Shown: positions 1 through 8,418 of the stretch, one piece after another
How the letters are laid out: the number at the start of each line of letters is the position of its first letter
Numbering within the stretch: the first letter of the stretch is position 1
From: Oscillospiraceae bacterium
GTDB lineage: Bacteria > Bacillota > Clostridia > Oscillospirales > Ruminococcaceae
Length of the DNA: 64,000 bases
NCBI GenBank assembly: GCA_017545185.1
Contig: JAFWQJ010000020.1
Span: 1-64,000, forward strand
Reading direction: 5' to 3'
The notes under the pieces: model-generated
Told to the model about the DNA's origin: nothing
Seen by the model: only the letters and a program-made list of their open reading frames with translations
Databases searched by the model: none
Made by a program: the position numbers and the translations under genes

Positions 1-5
1 AAAAG

Positions 6-79
<74 letters not shown>

Positions 80-138
80 GAATTGGTTACCTGATTATTA
101 TACCACATTCCGGCGCGTTTGTCAAGCCCCAAAGAAAA

Positions 139-174
139 GAAAATTGCTCTGCAGCAAAAAACGCCGCAGAGCAT
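139..174 (-). terminator. Rho-independent terminator of the rhomboid gene
   Basis: On the minus strand GCTCTGC pairs with GCAGAGC around an interrupted GGCGTTTTTTGCT section, followed by AATTTTC. It lies just downstream of the rhomboid stop codon. Confidence 0.7.
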
Positions 175-179
175 TTCTG

Positions 180-797
180 TCAGATCTTCAGATCGGTGAT
201 CTCAGCGGGCTTCTCCGCTTCTTCCTTCGGGTTTGCGATCACCCAGCCGAACAGCATACCGCAGAGGCCGCCGATGATATGCGCCATCTGGGAGATGCCG
301 TCATTCGGTTTTGCGACCGCGTTGATGATCTCACCGGTCAGATAAAAGATCGCGACAAGGATCAGCGTGATCGGGATATATCCTTTTTTATAGTTGGCAT
401 AGGAGCTGAGCAAGATCATCATAAACAAAATGCCGCTTGCGCCGAGCCCCGCTTCCTTGGGGAAGAAGATGAACTGGATCAAACCCGTTACCAAGGCGGT
501 GATCGCAATCATTTCCAGCAACTGCTTGGATCCGTACTTCTCCTCGATCATCGGGCCGACAAGCAGGATCATCGTAAAATTATTGATGTAGTGCGTATAA
601 TTCACGTGGCCGAGTACGAACGTAAAGAACCGCAGATACGTCAGCGGACTGGCAAGACTGCAACGGTAAACGGAGAACAAAGCATGGTTGCTCCAACCGC
701 CCGTCAGGTAGTTGAGCACCAGCGCAACGGCAGAAACGATCGTCATGGTCAGGATGACCGGTGCATTATACTGGAATTTCGGCATTTTGATTTTCAT
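180..797 (-). CDS. Rhomboid-family intramembrane serine protease
   Basis: A polytopic membrane protein of about 205 residues with the rhomboid fold. The GASG motif carries the predicted nucleophile Ser121, and His173 in the AHIIGG segment is the predicted dyad partner. A His/Asn-rich stretch (GHVNYTHYINN, around 63-73) in an early helix matches the family's HxxxN region. The family cleaves single-pass membrane proteins within the bilayer; the substrate is unknown here. I chose the second in-frame ATG because AAAGGAG lies at normal spacing before it, while the ATG two codons earlier sits only one base from that site. It lies downstream of the dockerin-bearing GH26 gene, with a long hairpin between them. 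The family call is confident, the role is not. Confidence 0.88.
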   Translation of the reverse strand: MKIKMPKFQYNAPVILTMTIVSAVALVLNYLTGGWSNHALFSVYRCSLASPLTYLRFFTFVLGHVNYTHYINNFTMILLVGPMIEEKYGSKQLLEMIAITALVTGLIQFIFFPKEAGLGASGILFMMILLSSYANYKKGYIPITLILVAIFYLTGEIINAVAKPNDGISQMAHIIGGLCGMLFGWVIANPKEEAEKPAEITDLKI

Positions 798-828
798 GTT
801 CATACTCCTTTGTCAGAATAGCAGAATG

Positions 829-864
829 ACTGCACAGATACCGCCGGAGCGGTACCTGTACAGT
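829..864 (-). other. Long intercistronic hairpin after the GH26 gene
   Basis: A 16-bp stem (arms 829-844 and 849-864, with two G-T pairs) closes a four-base loop between the GH26 stop codon and the rhomboid start. There is no following T-run, so it may be an mRNA-stabilising or processing hairpin rather than a simple terminator. Confidence 0.6.
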
Positions 865-870
865 ACGATG

Positions 871-2733
871 TCATATCATTTTGGCAATTTTCTTGAGGAT
901 CAGCGTGATATCGTCCGGATCGGGCGAGCCGTTCTCATTCATATCGGCATTGAGGATCCCCTGCTCCGTCACGACTGCTTCGCGATCCTCCACGAGCAGG
1001 CGTGCCAGCAGCACCGCGTCCGAAACATCGACCTTCGTATCGCAGGTGACGTCGCCGCGCAGCGTGGCTGCTCCGGCAGCCGTACTGCTCAATACGGTCG
1101 TTTCGGGGGCTGCCGTGGTCTTTGCGGGTTCCGTTGTCTCAGCAGGCCCGGTCGTCTTTGCCGGCTCCGTCGTCTGCTGCGGAACATCCACGCTGTAGAG
1201 ATCTGCGGGCACTTCGTCGAGCGTGAGCACCTGCTCGCTGTTATAAAACGCCTTCAGCAGATCCTTCGGGTTATTGCTCTCGCCGGTGATGTACTCATCG
1301 TACCACGGGCAGACGTACGACCACCATGCACCCTCGTTCGTGATCTTTTTGATATCGGGGATGCGGTCACATTCGGCGAGCGCGACCATTTTGGTATCGC
1401 CGGAATAACCGACGAGCTTCAGGAACACGGATGTCGCCGGATCGGTGCCCCAGCGTGTCGGCGAACCCTCGTATTTGTCATACGCGATCATGTCCACCCA
1501 TTCGCCGCCGGGATACCATTCATCCGAGGTATCCGTTTCGTAGAGATTGATCTCCCAGATCAGATTGTGCAGATTGTAGGTTTCGGTCAGCTCCGTATAG
1601 AGCAGCTTCCAGAGCTCCTTGTAGACCTCCGGACCGCGGTCGCCCCACCAGAACCATGCGGTGCCGTCGCCGTATCTGCCGTAATTGCCCTGCGCCTCAT
1701 GGAGCGGGCGGAAGATGACCGGCACACCGGCATCCTGCACGCGTCCGAGCTGCTCCGCGAGCATCTTGACAGCCGCGTCAAAATACTGCCGTTCCTTGGA
1801 ATCCTCTTTCAGGATGTTGGCGGTATTGAACGTGCTGTTGGACGCCTGATAGTTCTTGTAGGTGCACTGCTGCCAGTCCACCGCGTCGCCGAGCGTATAG
1901 CCTGCAAAGTCGATCGGCACATTGAGATGCCAGCTTGCAGTCGCGATGCCGTTGCGTTCCTTGCACCACTCGATCACGCGCTCCGTGGTATTGTCGTCCC
2001 AGCCGTACAGCGGATTATAGTTCATGAAATCGAATCCGCGGACGACCGGCAGTTTGCCTGTGGTCTCCTTGAGGTAATCGAATTCATACTCATAATTGCC
2101 GTCATGGCCGCTGCCGTAGATCTCCTGCTGGCCGGTGATGACGCGCTTGCCGTAGTTGTCGGTCAGGAACTTCATGAGTGCCTTTGTCTCTGCGGTCGCC
2201 TTCGGATCACACGGCACCGGCGAGATCTTCATCTCCGGCATCTTTGCATAGCCGAAGGTCACGGTATCGTAGAGGATGTAGCCCCAGCTTCCGGTCGAGC
2301 CGATCTCGATCGTGTGCTTTCCCTCCGGGATATAGAAGAATCCGAAGCTGACATCTGTCCACGTATCGGTCTGCTGAATATTGATCTCCGCGGCCTTTTC
2401 ACCGTCCACGGCAAGATCCTGCAGCCGGTCGCCGAGGTAGCTTAAACAGCGCGTTTTGACCTCATACATCGCGCCCTGTTCCAGATCGACCTCGAACTTC
2501 ACGCCGCCGGAGCCCTGCGCCCAGACAAAGCCCTCGCCGGAAAAGCCCGGATATTCGTCGTTATAGACCTTTGTCGCGACCTGTCCGCCCGTCGTGACCG
2601 GCAGCGCCTCCGCCTCCGAATGCAGGATCACGAGATCCTGATCGGCAGCCGTCACCGGAAGTGCTCCCAGCACACCGCCGGCGATGACCGCAGCAGAAAC
2701 AGCCGCCGTCAGACGCCTGTAAATCCTTTTCAT
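871..2733 (-). CDS. Secreted GH26 beta-mannanase-type enzyme with CBM35-like module and dockerin
   Basis: A cellulosomal glycoside hydrolase. Numbering here is from an ATG seven codons upstream of the start I chose. A signal peptide (to about 37) precedes a CBM35-like carbohydrate-binding module (about 42-170, starting near HSEAEA). The GH26 catalytic domain follows (about 183-505). The predicted acid/base is Glu353 in RPLHEAQG and the nucleophile Glu461 in ALAECDR. A Thr/Pro/Glu-rich linker (TTEPAK repeats, 527-560) leads to a C-terminal type I dockerin (566-627) with two calcium-binding segments (DVTCDTKVDVSDA and DMNENGSPDPDD). The start MKRIYRRL is preferred because AAAGGGG lies eight bases before it. 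Most GH26 enzymes are beta-1,4-mannanases; the exact substrate is inferred. The dockerin should anchor it to cohesin scaffoldins encoded elsewhere. Confidence 0.93.
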   Translation of the reverse strand: MKRIYRRLTAAVSAAVIAGGVLGALPVTAADQDLVILHSEAEALPVTTGGQVATKVYNDEYPGFSGEGFVWAQGSGGVKFEVDLEQGAMYEVKTRCLSYLGDRLQDLAVDGEKAAEINIQQTDTWTDVSFGFFYIPEGKHTIEIGSTGSWGYILYDTVTFGYAKMPEMKISPVPCDPKATAETKALMKFLTDNYGKRVITGQQEIYGSGHDGNYEYEFDYLKETTGKLPVVRGFDFMNYNPLYGWDDNTTERVIEWCKERNGIATASWHLNVPIDFAGYTLGDAVDWQQCTYKNYQASNSTFNTANILKEDSKERQYFDAAVKMLAEQLGRVQDAGVPVIFRPLHEAQGNYGRYGDGTAWFWWGDRGPEVYKELWKLLYTELTETYNLHNLIWEINLYETDTSDEWYPGGEWVDMIAYDKYEGSPTRWGTDPATSVFLKLVGYSGDTKMVALAECDRIPDIKKITNEGAWWSYVCPWYDEYITGESNNPKDLLKAFYNSEQVLTLDEVPADLYSVDVPQQTTEPAKTTGPAETTEPAKTTAAPETTVLSSTAAGAATLRGDVTCDTKVDVSDAVLLARLLVEDREAVVTEQGILNADMNENGSPDPDDITLILKKIAKMI

Positions 2734-2790
2734 AATGAATACCCCTTTCCTCATGCAGAAGGCGGTGCCCGTTCCGCCGTCCGTAGTTTG

Positions 2791-2819
2791 ATTATATCAC
2801 AAATGCACAAAAAAATCAA
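2791..2819 (-). promoter_or_regulatory. Sigma-A promoter of the GH26 gene
   Basis: On the minus strand TTGATT and TATAAT are separated by exactly 17 bases, about 60 bases upstream of the GH26 start. Confidence 0.75.
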
Positions 2820-2906
2820 GATATCCGGTCAGATTCTCACAAATAAGCAAACGGAAAGCGGCAAAAATTTGGTAAAGCTGTCAGACTGCACAATCATAAA
2901 GTGCAG

Positions 2907-2936
2907 AAAAGGCGCCACCCGTAACGGAGCGCCTCT
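2907..2936 (-). terminator. Terminator of the sigma/anti-sigma unit
   Basis: On the minus strand AGGCGC and GCGCCT form a stem followed by TTTTC, downstream of the stop codon of the large membrane protein at 2968. Confidence 0.6.
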
Positions 2937-2967
2937 CTGCGTATATCATGAAAAATGGGAAATTGCA

Positions 2968-5535
2968 TCAGCCGCGCGGTGCCCATTCCGGCAGATCGGT
3001 AACCAAGATGCCGGTGCCGTCCTGTGTGCTGAACGGAACGTAGCAGGTGTTGCCGGACATCCGGACATCATCCCACAGACCGATCAGCGGCGTAATATTC
3101 TGAATGTGATGCTCCTCGCTGTTCGCCCAGTCATAGCGGAACATCAGAATTGTTCTGCTGTAGCCGTCCTCCGACGACCTGATTGCAAAGAACATACCGT
3201 CCCAGTACAGAACCGGCGCATAGGCCTCGTACTGGCAAACCGGGACATTCTCCCGGACGGCTCTGAACGCGCCTGTATTCAGATCATAGCTGCACCACTG
3301 CTCTTTGGTATTCTTGAACCAGAACACATGATCGTGAACGCAGCACAGCTCTGTGTTCTGTACAAGCTCGCCTTCCGGGAGGCGGTATTCCTTTTTGTTC
3401 GTAAAGCTGCCGTCAAACTGTATAATGACATTGCTGTCCTTTACCGAATAGAAGTTGCCGTCCGCCGCGCTGCCCTGCGCGAGCAGCACACCGATCGCAT
3501 TGTCAACGCCCTCCGGACCGGGCTGTGCGACCAGCTTCTGCGTATCGCTGACAGTGTCCGCCAGAATCATATAGGTCGCATCCGGATCGACACCCGGCAC
3601 GTTCAGACCGACCGAACCGGTGACCAGATACTTTCCGGTTGCCGTTCCGCCTGCGCCGGTAACACTGACGATCTGCCGGACATAGAGGTCATCCGCACCG
3701 ACCGTCATGCCGTTGATCTGCGTGATCCGGAACATCTGCGTTTCCGTTCCGTTTTCCATATTGACGCGGTACAGGTCATTGCCGCGCTGCATCCACATAG
3801 CGGTATCGCCGCTGCAGTGCAGGGGCATCTCGACTTTGCCGTTCCGGACATAATCAGTGGAATCCGGATGGCTCTGCCGCATATTGAAATGATAAGCAGG
3901 GCAGCTCTCGCTGTCATGCCGGCAGTCCTTTTTATCGCAGAGATCGCCCAGATAGTTCAGCATCACGGAATCCTCGCTGTGATAGGTGAAACGGGAGCCG
4001 TCACTGCTGTAGACATACGCGCTGTCTGCCCAGTAATCTCCGCAGAGCCATGTCAGGGCGCCCTTGCCGCCGAAGATATTGGAGCCGTCCGCAGCGGTCA
4101 ATGCCGGAGCACCCGTGGTCTGCGCCGCGGTCTTTGCTGTCGTCTCCGCAGCGGTTCCGCTCACGGCCGTACCGGTCACGCCGGTATCCGTACCGCCGCC
4201 GCTCACAGCAGTCGTCACGGTCACTTCCGCAGAACTGCTGCTGTCGTCCGGCGTGCTGTAATTGTAATTCTCACCGAAGTACAGCACCTTTTCGGTTTTC
4301 AGGTCGATCATCGCACCGTCCTCGCCGTGTTTCGAGGGACGCGGAATACCGTCCGACGTCATCGGCAGATACACGATGATCAGGTCATCGGACTCGTACA
4401 TGCCCAGGAAGGCCGCCATATCCGGCATTCCGTAGCGTTCCGTATCATAATACTGATCAACCGGCACGGAATACACAAGCTTCTCATCTTCCGAATCGTC
4501 GAGGTCATTTCTGTACAGGCAGAAAACGCCGTTCTTGATCTCCGCCGCGTAAAATGCCTTTCCGACATAGCAGCGCGCATCCGGCGCAAGCACAGCATCC
4601 GTCCGGAGCCGCCCGCTGCCGAGCTCCACGACCATATAGCGCTCCGGCGCATCGTTCGGGTTCTCGTAGCTGCCGTCGTTCTTTTTTGCGGTCAGATACA
4701 GACAGCCGTTCTGCACCGCAGCAGCACTGCAGTCAAAATAGGCTTCATCGGCCATCCAGAGCGGTTCCTCGGTCAGAGAACCGGTTTTCAGCTCATAATG
4801 CGTCAGCGCTTTTGTCACCGGGCTGAATCCGTAGTAGCTTGTTTCGCCGTCCGGGAACAGCATACAGCTGGTCGGGTTCTCCTGCTGATAGGCGACCCTG
4901 TTCGCAAGGTCTGCGATCAGCAGCGTCGGATACTGTGCATCCTCATTGTAGTCAATGCAGAGCAGCCGGTCGCTGAGCTTCCGCAGTTTGACGATCCGTT
5001 CCGGATCGATCTGCATCGGGAACTGGAATGCTTCGATGTCAATGAGCTCTGTCTCCTTCCCGAAGCTGTCCGTCTCAAAGATTTTGCCGTCATGCAGGCG
5101 CAGCAGGTGTTTGCCGTCCATATAAAGGCCATTCTTGCACGGATTCTCGTCCATATAAGTCACCTTGCCGCCGCTTTTGACGGACCATTTCGCATCGCCC
5201 GAATAGACATTCTCATCGTCATAGCAGACCGTGCCGTAATTGCCGGTCATCTGCCGCAGCGCGCCGTGTCCGCCGTAGAGATTCTCCGTTGTTTCGGGAG
5301 CGTCAACCATGCTGCTTTCGGTATCGGAATGTGCAGTGTCGATCTTATCCTTGTTTGCCTTATATGCGATCATGCCGACGACGACCGCAAGGGCTGCCGC
5401 GACCGCGCCGAAGCTGACGGTCATTCTCCGGATCTGCCGGATCCTGCGGCGTTCGGAGCCGTCCCACGAGACAGCCTCCTCGAGATACTCGCCGCGAATG
5501 GAACTCATAATATTCATATAATCCTGCTCTTTCAC
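2968..5535 (-). CDS. Single-pass membrane protein with duplicated extracytoplasmic sensor domain; probable anti-sigma partner
   Basis: A protein of 855 residues: a short charged cytoplasmic N-terminus, one transmembrane helix (about 39-58) and a very large outer part. The outer part holds two related halves, each opening with a similar block (NLYGGHGALRQMTGNYG and NIFGGKGALTWLCGDYW), joined by a Thr/Ala-rich linker. Repeated short beta-type segments suggest propeller-like folds. The start is GTG: AAAGGAGGG lies upstream, and GTGA overlaps the TGA stop of the sigma-factor gene, so translation is coupled. ECF sigma factors usually pair with a membrane regulator in this position, so an anti-sigma or signal-sensing role is likely. 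I see no recognised anti-sigma domain, so this rests on context. The second half contains a Cys-rich patch (CDKKDCRHDSESC) that might bind metal. Confidence 0.75.
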   Translation of the reverse strand: MKEQDYMNIMSSIRGEYLEEAVSWDGSERRRIRQIRRMTVSFGAVAAALAVVVGMIAYKANKDKIDTAHSDTESSMVDAPETTENLYGGHGALRQMTGNYGTVCYDDENVYSGDAKWSVKSGGKVTYMDENPCKNGLYMDGKHLLRLHDGKIFETDSFGKETELIDIEAFQFPMQIDPERIVKLRKLSDRLLCIDYNEDAQYPTLLIADLANRVAYQQENPTSCMLFPDGETSYYGFSPVTKALTHYELKTGSLTEEPLWMADEAYFDCSAAAVQNGCLYLTAKKNDGSYENPNDAPERYMVVELGSGRLRTDAVLAPDARCYVGKAFYAAEIKNGVFCLYRNDLDDSEDEKLVYSVPVDQYYDTERYGMPDMAAFLGMYESDDLIIVYLPMTSDGIPRPSKHGEDGAMIDLKTEKVLYFGENYNYSTPDDSSSSAEVTVTTAVSGGGTDTGVTGTAVSGTAAETTAKTAAQTTGAPALTAADGSNIFGGKGALTWLCGDYWADSAYVYSSDGSRFTYHSEDSVMLNYLGDLCDKKDCRHDSESCPAYHFNMRQSHPDSTDYVRNGKVEMPLHCSGDTAMWMQRGNDLYRVNMENGTETQMFRITQINGMTVGADDLYVRQIVSVTGAGGTATGKYLVTGSVGLNVPGVDPDATYMILADTVSDTQKLVAQPGPEGVDNAIGVLLAQGSAADGNFYSVKDSNVIIQFDGSFTNKKEYRLPEGELVQNTELCCVHDHVFWFKNTKEQWCSYDLNTGAFRAVRENVPVCQYEAYAPVLYWDGMFFAIRSSEDGYSRTILMFRYDWANSEEHHIQNITPLIGLWDDVRMSGNTCYVPFSTQDGTGILVTDLPEWAPRG

Positions 5536-6098
5536 AGCAATCCCTCCTTTCCGAGATGCTCCTTCAGATTGTTGCGGGTACGCAGCAGCGTCATTTTGAC
5601 CTTGCTCTGGCTGACCCCGCACTTGTCTGCGATCTCCTTGATGCTGAGATTGCTCCAGTACCGCAGCACGAACATAACTCTGGTTTCAGCCGGCAGATCG
5701 CCGAGAAAGCTGTTCAGCTCCTCGGAGACCGCGCGTGCATCGAGCTCCGCCTCGGGGTTATCCTGCGAGGCGAGCACCTCCTCAATTTCACTCAGCGCGA
5801 CCGCGACCTCACCGCCGCCGCGCTTGGCGGCTTTTTTCTGTGCTCTGCGGTTGCACGCCATGTTCCGCACCGTAACAGTCAGGAATGCGGCTAAGTTCTG
5901 CGGCTTGGCAGGCGGGATCGCCTCCCACAGCTTGAACAGCGCATCGTTGACGCATTCCTCCGCGTCCTCGCGGCTGCCGAGAATGCATTTTGCGATGCTC
6001 TGGCAGAGCCCGCCGTATTTTTTCTCGGTATGTGCAATGGCCTGCTGGTCACGGCGGAAATACAGCGCGATGATCTGGTCGTCGGCTATGTTCTGCAT
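5532..6098 (-). CDS. ECF-type RNA polymerase sigma factor
   Basis: A protein of 188 residues with the two domains of extracytoplasmic-function sigma-70 factors. Region 2 (about 15-90) contains the DAEECVNDALFKLWEAI helix and the promoter-melting segment NLAAFLTVTVRNMACN. Region 4 (about 130-182) contains the helix-turn-helix LSIKEIADKCGVSQSKVKMTLLRTR, quoted here in part as SIKEIADKCGVSQSKV. AAGGAG precedes the ATG by nine bases. Its stop codon overlaps the GTG of the large membrane protein, indicating one regulatory pair. The target genes are unknown; a candidate autoregulated promoter lies just upstream. Confidence 0.92.
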   Translation of the reverse strand: MQNIADDQIIALYFRRDQQAIAHTEKKYGGLCQSIAKCILGSREDAEECVNDALFKLWEAIPPAKPQNLAAFLTVTVRNMACNRRAQKKAAKRGGGEVAVALSEIEEVLASQDNPEAELDARAVSEELNSFLGDLPAETRVMFVLRYWSNLSIKEIADKCGVSQSKVKMTLLRTRNNLKEHLGKEGLL

Positions 6099-6144
6099 AC
6101 GGTTTCACTCCTTATGTTTTGACTTCTGAGGTCCCTCTATCCTT

Positions 6145-6174
6145 TACGACAGAAAAAGCATGGGGTGCGTCACA
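6145..6174 (-). promoter_or_regulatory. Candidate ECF-type promoter upstream of the sigma gene
   Basis: On the minus strand TGTGACG and TGTCGTA are spaced by 16 bases, 47 bases before the sigma-factor start. The CGT-containing -10-like element resembles those of ECF sigma factors, which often control their own operons. Sequence resemblance is the only evidence. Confidence 0.3.
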
Positions 6175-6245
6175 GCATTTTCTTTTTTTTTGCAAAGCAT
6201 GGTATGGATAAAGTGCAGACTTGATGAATAATGAATAAAAAAGGT

Positions 6246-6444
6246 ATCCGCTTCGCGGATGCTATTTAAGAATGGGGGCCTCTGATCGCCCATGTTTCGC
6301 GAAGCGAAACTGTGCCAGTTTGCCTTCGGCAAACGTGAGGTCCCCAAGCCCGTCTGGCTCTTTGCACGCTGGGGGAGTTTCGCGCTCTGCGGAGCGCGAC
6401 TTAGGGCTCCGCCCTAAGAACCTGCAAGCTTTTAAAAAAGCTTG
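6246..6444. repeat. Cluster of six short perfect hairpins
   Basis: Intergenic stretch between the divergent sigma operon and the hypothetical gene at 6584. It holds six palindromes: 6246-6260 (ATCCGC stem), 6294-6310 (GTTTCGC stem), 6318-6334 (GTTTGCC stem), 6381-6398 (CGCGCTC stem), 6401-6417 (TTAGGGC stem) and 6425-6444 (CAAGCTTT stem). Stems are 6-8 bp, and four of the six loops are three bases. No open frame is convincing here. It looks like an assembled repeat element or structured RNA. Confidence 0.65.
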
Positions 6445-6522
6445 ACCAAAACTTTTGATTTGACATCGCCGGATACGAAGTGATAAACTTCCCGATTACC
6501 CACTCCTAAGGAATCCGCCCGA

Positions 6523-6551
6523 TTGACATTCCCCCGCAACTGTGTTATAAT
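6523..6551 (+). promoter_or_regulatory. Consensus sigma-A promoter
   Basis: TTGACA and TATAAT are both perfect and 17 bases apart, 33 bases before the start of the hypothetical gene at 6584. Confidence 0.88.
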
Positions 6552-6583
6552 GAATACAATTCAGAAAAACGGAGGACTTGACT

Positions 6584-7447
6584 ATGGCAATGGGGATCCG
6601 GCCGGAGGAGCTGATCGCGGAATACTGCGATCTGGAAGCGGTTTCCGGCGCACTGCACCGCGGCGACAAGCAGGCGGCAGAGCAGGAAATCGACAAAGCA
6701 ATGCAGGCATTTCTGGCAGAGGAGCCGGACAGCGAAACGCTTGCGCTGTTCGTGAACTGCCTGTTCGTGGTGCTGCAGTACCATGTATTTTATACGTATC
6801 TTGACGAAAAATCGCTGACGCTCGGCGAAAGCTATGCGGAGCGTCTTGCGATGCGGAAGGACTGGGATGCATGGAAGGGCGGTTCGCCGCTTTCCGATGC
6901 GGCGTGGATCTCTCCCGCGGCGGCAGAGACCAAGGCGGAGATCTTTTCCGCGATCGGCGCGCTGCATCTGACGGCGGACGACTTTGACGAAGTCCCCGCC
7001 CCCGAGATGAAGGAGCCGAAGTGGCAGAAAAAGACCTACGGCGATTTTGAGCTCGTCACGATCGCGGACGCCGAGATCATTGACGACGGCGGCCTGCACG
7101 ATGACCCGGATCCCTCCGGCAAGAGCTATATCCTGAAGGACGCCGACGGCGTCACGTATTATCTGAACAATATCCGGAAATCGGCTGTTCCGGGCGGTCT
7201 GGATGCGGATACAGAGCATCTGTATACGGCAGACGGCCGGATCGACGGCTACACCGGAGACACGCTGCGCGAGATCGAATTTGAGATCTACGACGGCGGC
7301 TATATCTTCACATACAGCACCGACGGCGTGGACGATTCCTGTGCGGAAAAAGACCCGCGCTGGATGCCCTACGAGATCTGGGTGCAGAGCCGCATTGCAA
7401 GACGCCGCGCACAGCAGAAGGCGTTTCTTGCACGCTACGGGCGGTAA
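6584..7447 (+). CDS. Hypothetical protein upstream of whiA
   Basis: An acidic soluble protein of about 287 residues that I do not recognise. GGAGG stands eight bases before the chosen ATG (MAMGIRPEEL); a TTG two codons earlier is too close to that site. The N-terminal half is helical (IAEYCDLEAVSGALHRG and similar). The middle and C-terminal half are rich in Asp/Gly and beta-type segments (SYILKDADGVTYYLNN, YIFTYSTDGVDD), ending in a basic helix. There is no signal peptide or membrane segment. It has a consensus promoter of its own and sits 25 bases before whiA, so the two are probably co-transcribed. Confidence 0.8.
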   Translation: MAMGIRPEELIAEYCDLEAVSGALHRGDKQAAEQEIDKAMQAFLAEEPDSETLALFVNCLFVVLQYHVFYTYLDEKSLTLGESYAERLAMRKDWDAWKGGSPLSDAAWISPAAAETKAEIFSAIGALHLTADDFDEVPAPEMKEPKWQKKTYGDFELVTIADAEIIDDGGLHDDPDPSGKSYILKDADGVTYYLNNIRKSAVPGGLDADTEHLYTADGRIDGYTGDTLREIEFEIYDGGYIFTYSTDGVDDSCAEKDPRWMPYEIWVQSRIARRRAQQKAFLARYGR

Positions 7448-7472
7448 TCCCATGTGAAAGGCGTGAGAAGCT

Positions 7473-8381
7473 TTGACTTCCTTTTCCAATCAGACCAAGC
7501 AGGAGATCTGCGGCGGCATCCGCAGAACAGCGGAGCGGCGCGCATTCCTGACCGGCATTCTGCTCGGTACAAGGCGGTTCTCCGCAGAGGAGATCGTCCT
7601 GCAGACCGAATGTGAGGCGCTGGCGGGACTGTTCCCGCAGCTCATCCGCGAGGCAGCGCCGAAGCTGAAATACGATACCGAATTTCGCGGCAGAAGCGGC
7701 AAGCAGCCGGTCTGGTGCTTTACGGTCAGCGGAACGGCGGAGACCGCCGCGCTCTGCAGGGCACTCGGCATTTCGCAGACGGCGCGCAGTGAGAGCGTCA
7801 GCGCCCTGCCGGTCAAGATATTTGCTGCGGCACTCGCGGGATGCTTTGTCATCAGCGGCAGCATCACCGACCCCGAACGCGGCTATCATCTCGAAATGCT
7901 GCTGCCGGACGCGGCACTCGCAGAGGCACTCCGCGAACGGCTTGCGGAGATCCAGCCGATGATCCCGCTAAAAGCAACGGTACGCAAGGGCGGCACGCTG
8001 CTCTACCTGAAGCAGAACGAGCAGATCTGCGATGCGCTGACCTATATCGGCGCGCCGAACGCGTCTATGGCACTGGTCGAGCAGCAGATCTACAGAAGCT
8101 TCCGCAGCCAGACGAACCGCCGCATGAACTGCGACCTCGCCAACATTGACAAGACGATCACGGCGGGCACGCAGCAGGTACAGGACATTGAGCGCATCCG
8201 CGATACGATCGGGCTGGAGCAGCTCCCGGAAAACCTGCAGGAGATCGCCGCGGCGAGACTGCGCGACCCCGAAGCAAGCCTCAGCGATCTGGGGGCACAG
8301 TGCAGTCCCCCGCTTTCGCGCTCCGGCGTCCATCACAGAATGCAGCGCATCTCGGAGATCGCGAAAAAACTGAACACCTGA
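7473..8381 (+). CDS. whiA: DNA-binding protein WhiA
   Basis: WhiA family, 302 residues: an N-terminal LAGLIDADG-like domain followed by a C-terminal helix-turn-helix domain. The motif RRMNCDLANIDKTI (around 218-231) is highly characteristic, as is the C-terminal SRSGVHHRMQRISEIA. In Actinobacteria WhiA drives sporulation genes; in Firmicutes it affects cell division and chromosome segregation. The start is TTG, giving MTSFSNQTKQEI, which matches the usual family N-terminus; an AAAGG site lies upstream. The usual yvcK/rapZ neighbours are absent here, which is a little unusual. Transcription ends at the hairpin at 8386. Confidence 0.93.
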   Translation: MTSFSNQTKQEICGGIRRTAERRAFLTGILLGTRRFSAEEIVLQTECEALAGLFPQLIREAAPKLKYDTEFRGRSGKQPVWCFTVSGTAETAALCRALGISQTARSESVSALPVKIFAAALAGCFVISGSITDPERGYHLEMLLPDAALAEALRERLAEIQPMIPLKATVRKGGTLLYLKQNEQICDALTYIGAPNASMALVEQQIYRSFRSQTNRRMNCDLANIDKTITAGTQQVQDIERIRDTIGLEQLPENLQEIAAARLRDPEASLSDLGAQCSPPLSRSGVHHRMQRISEIAKKLNT

Positions 8382-8385
8382 ACAA

Positions 8386-8417
8386 AACGCAGCAGGAACT
8401 CCCCTGCTGCGTTTTTT
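8386..8417. terminator. Bidirectional terminator between convergent genes
   Basis: AACGCAGCAGG and CCCTGCTGCGTT form an 11-bp stem followed by a T-run on plus and TTTTGTT on minus. It can stop both whiA and the convergent minus-strand operon. Confidence 0.88.
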
Positions 8418-8418
8418 G

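Noticed and set aside
2620-6129. A very long open frame on plus opposite the sigma and sensor genes.
   Set aside because: It mirrors minus-strand genes with clear domains and ribosome sites; its product is Arg/His-rich and unlike any family. GC-rich codon bias produces such frames.
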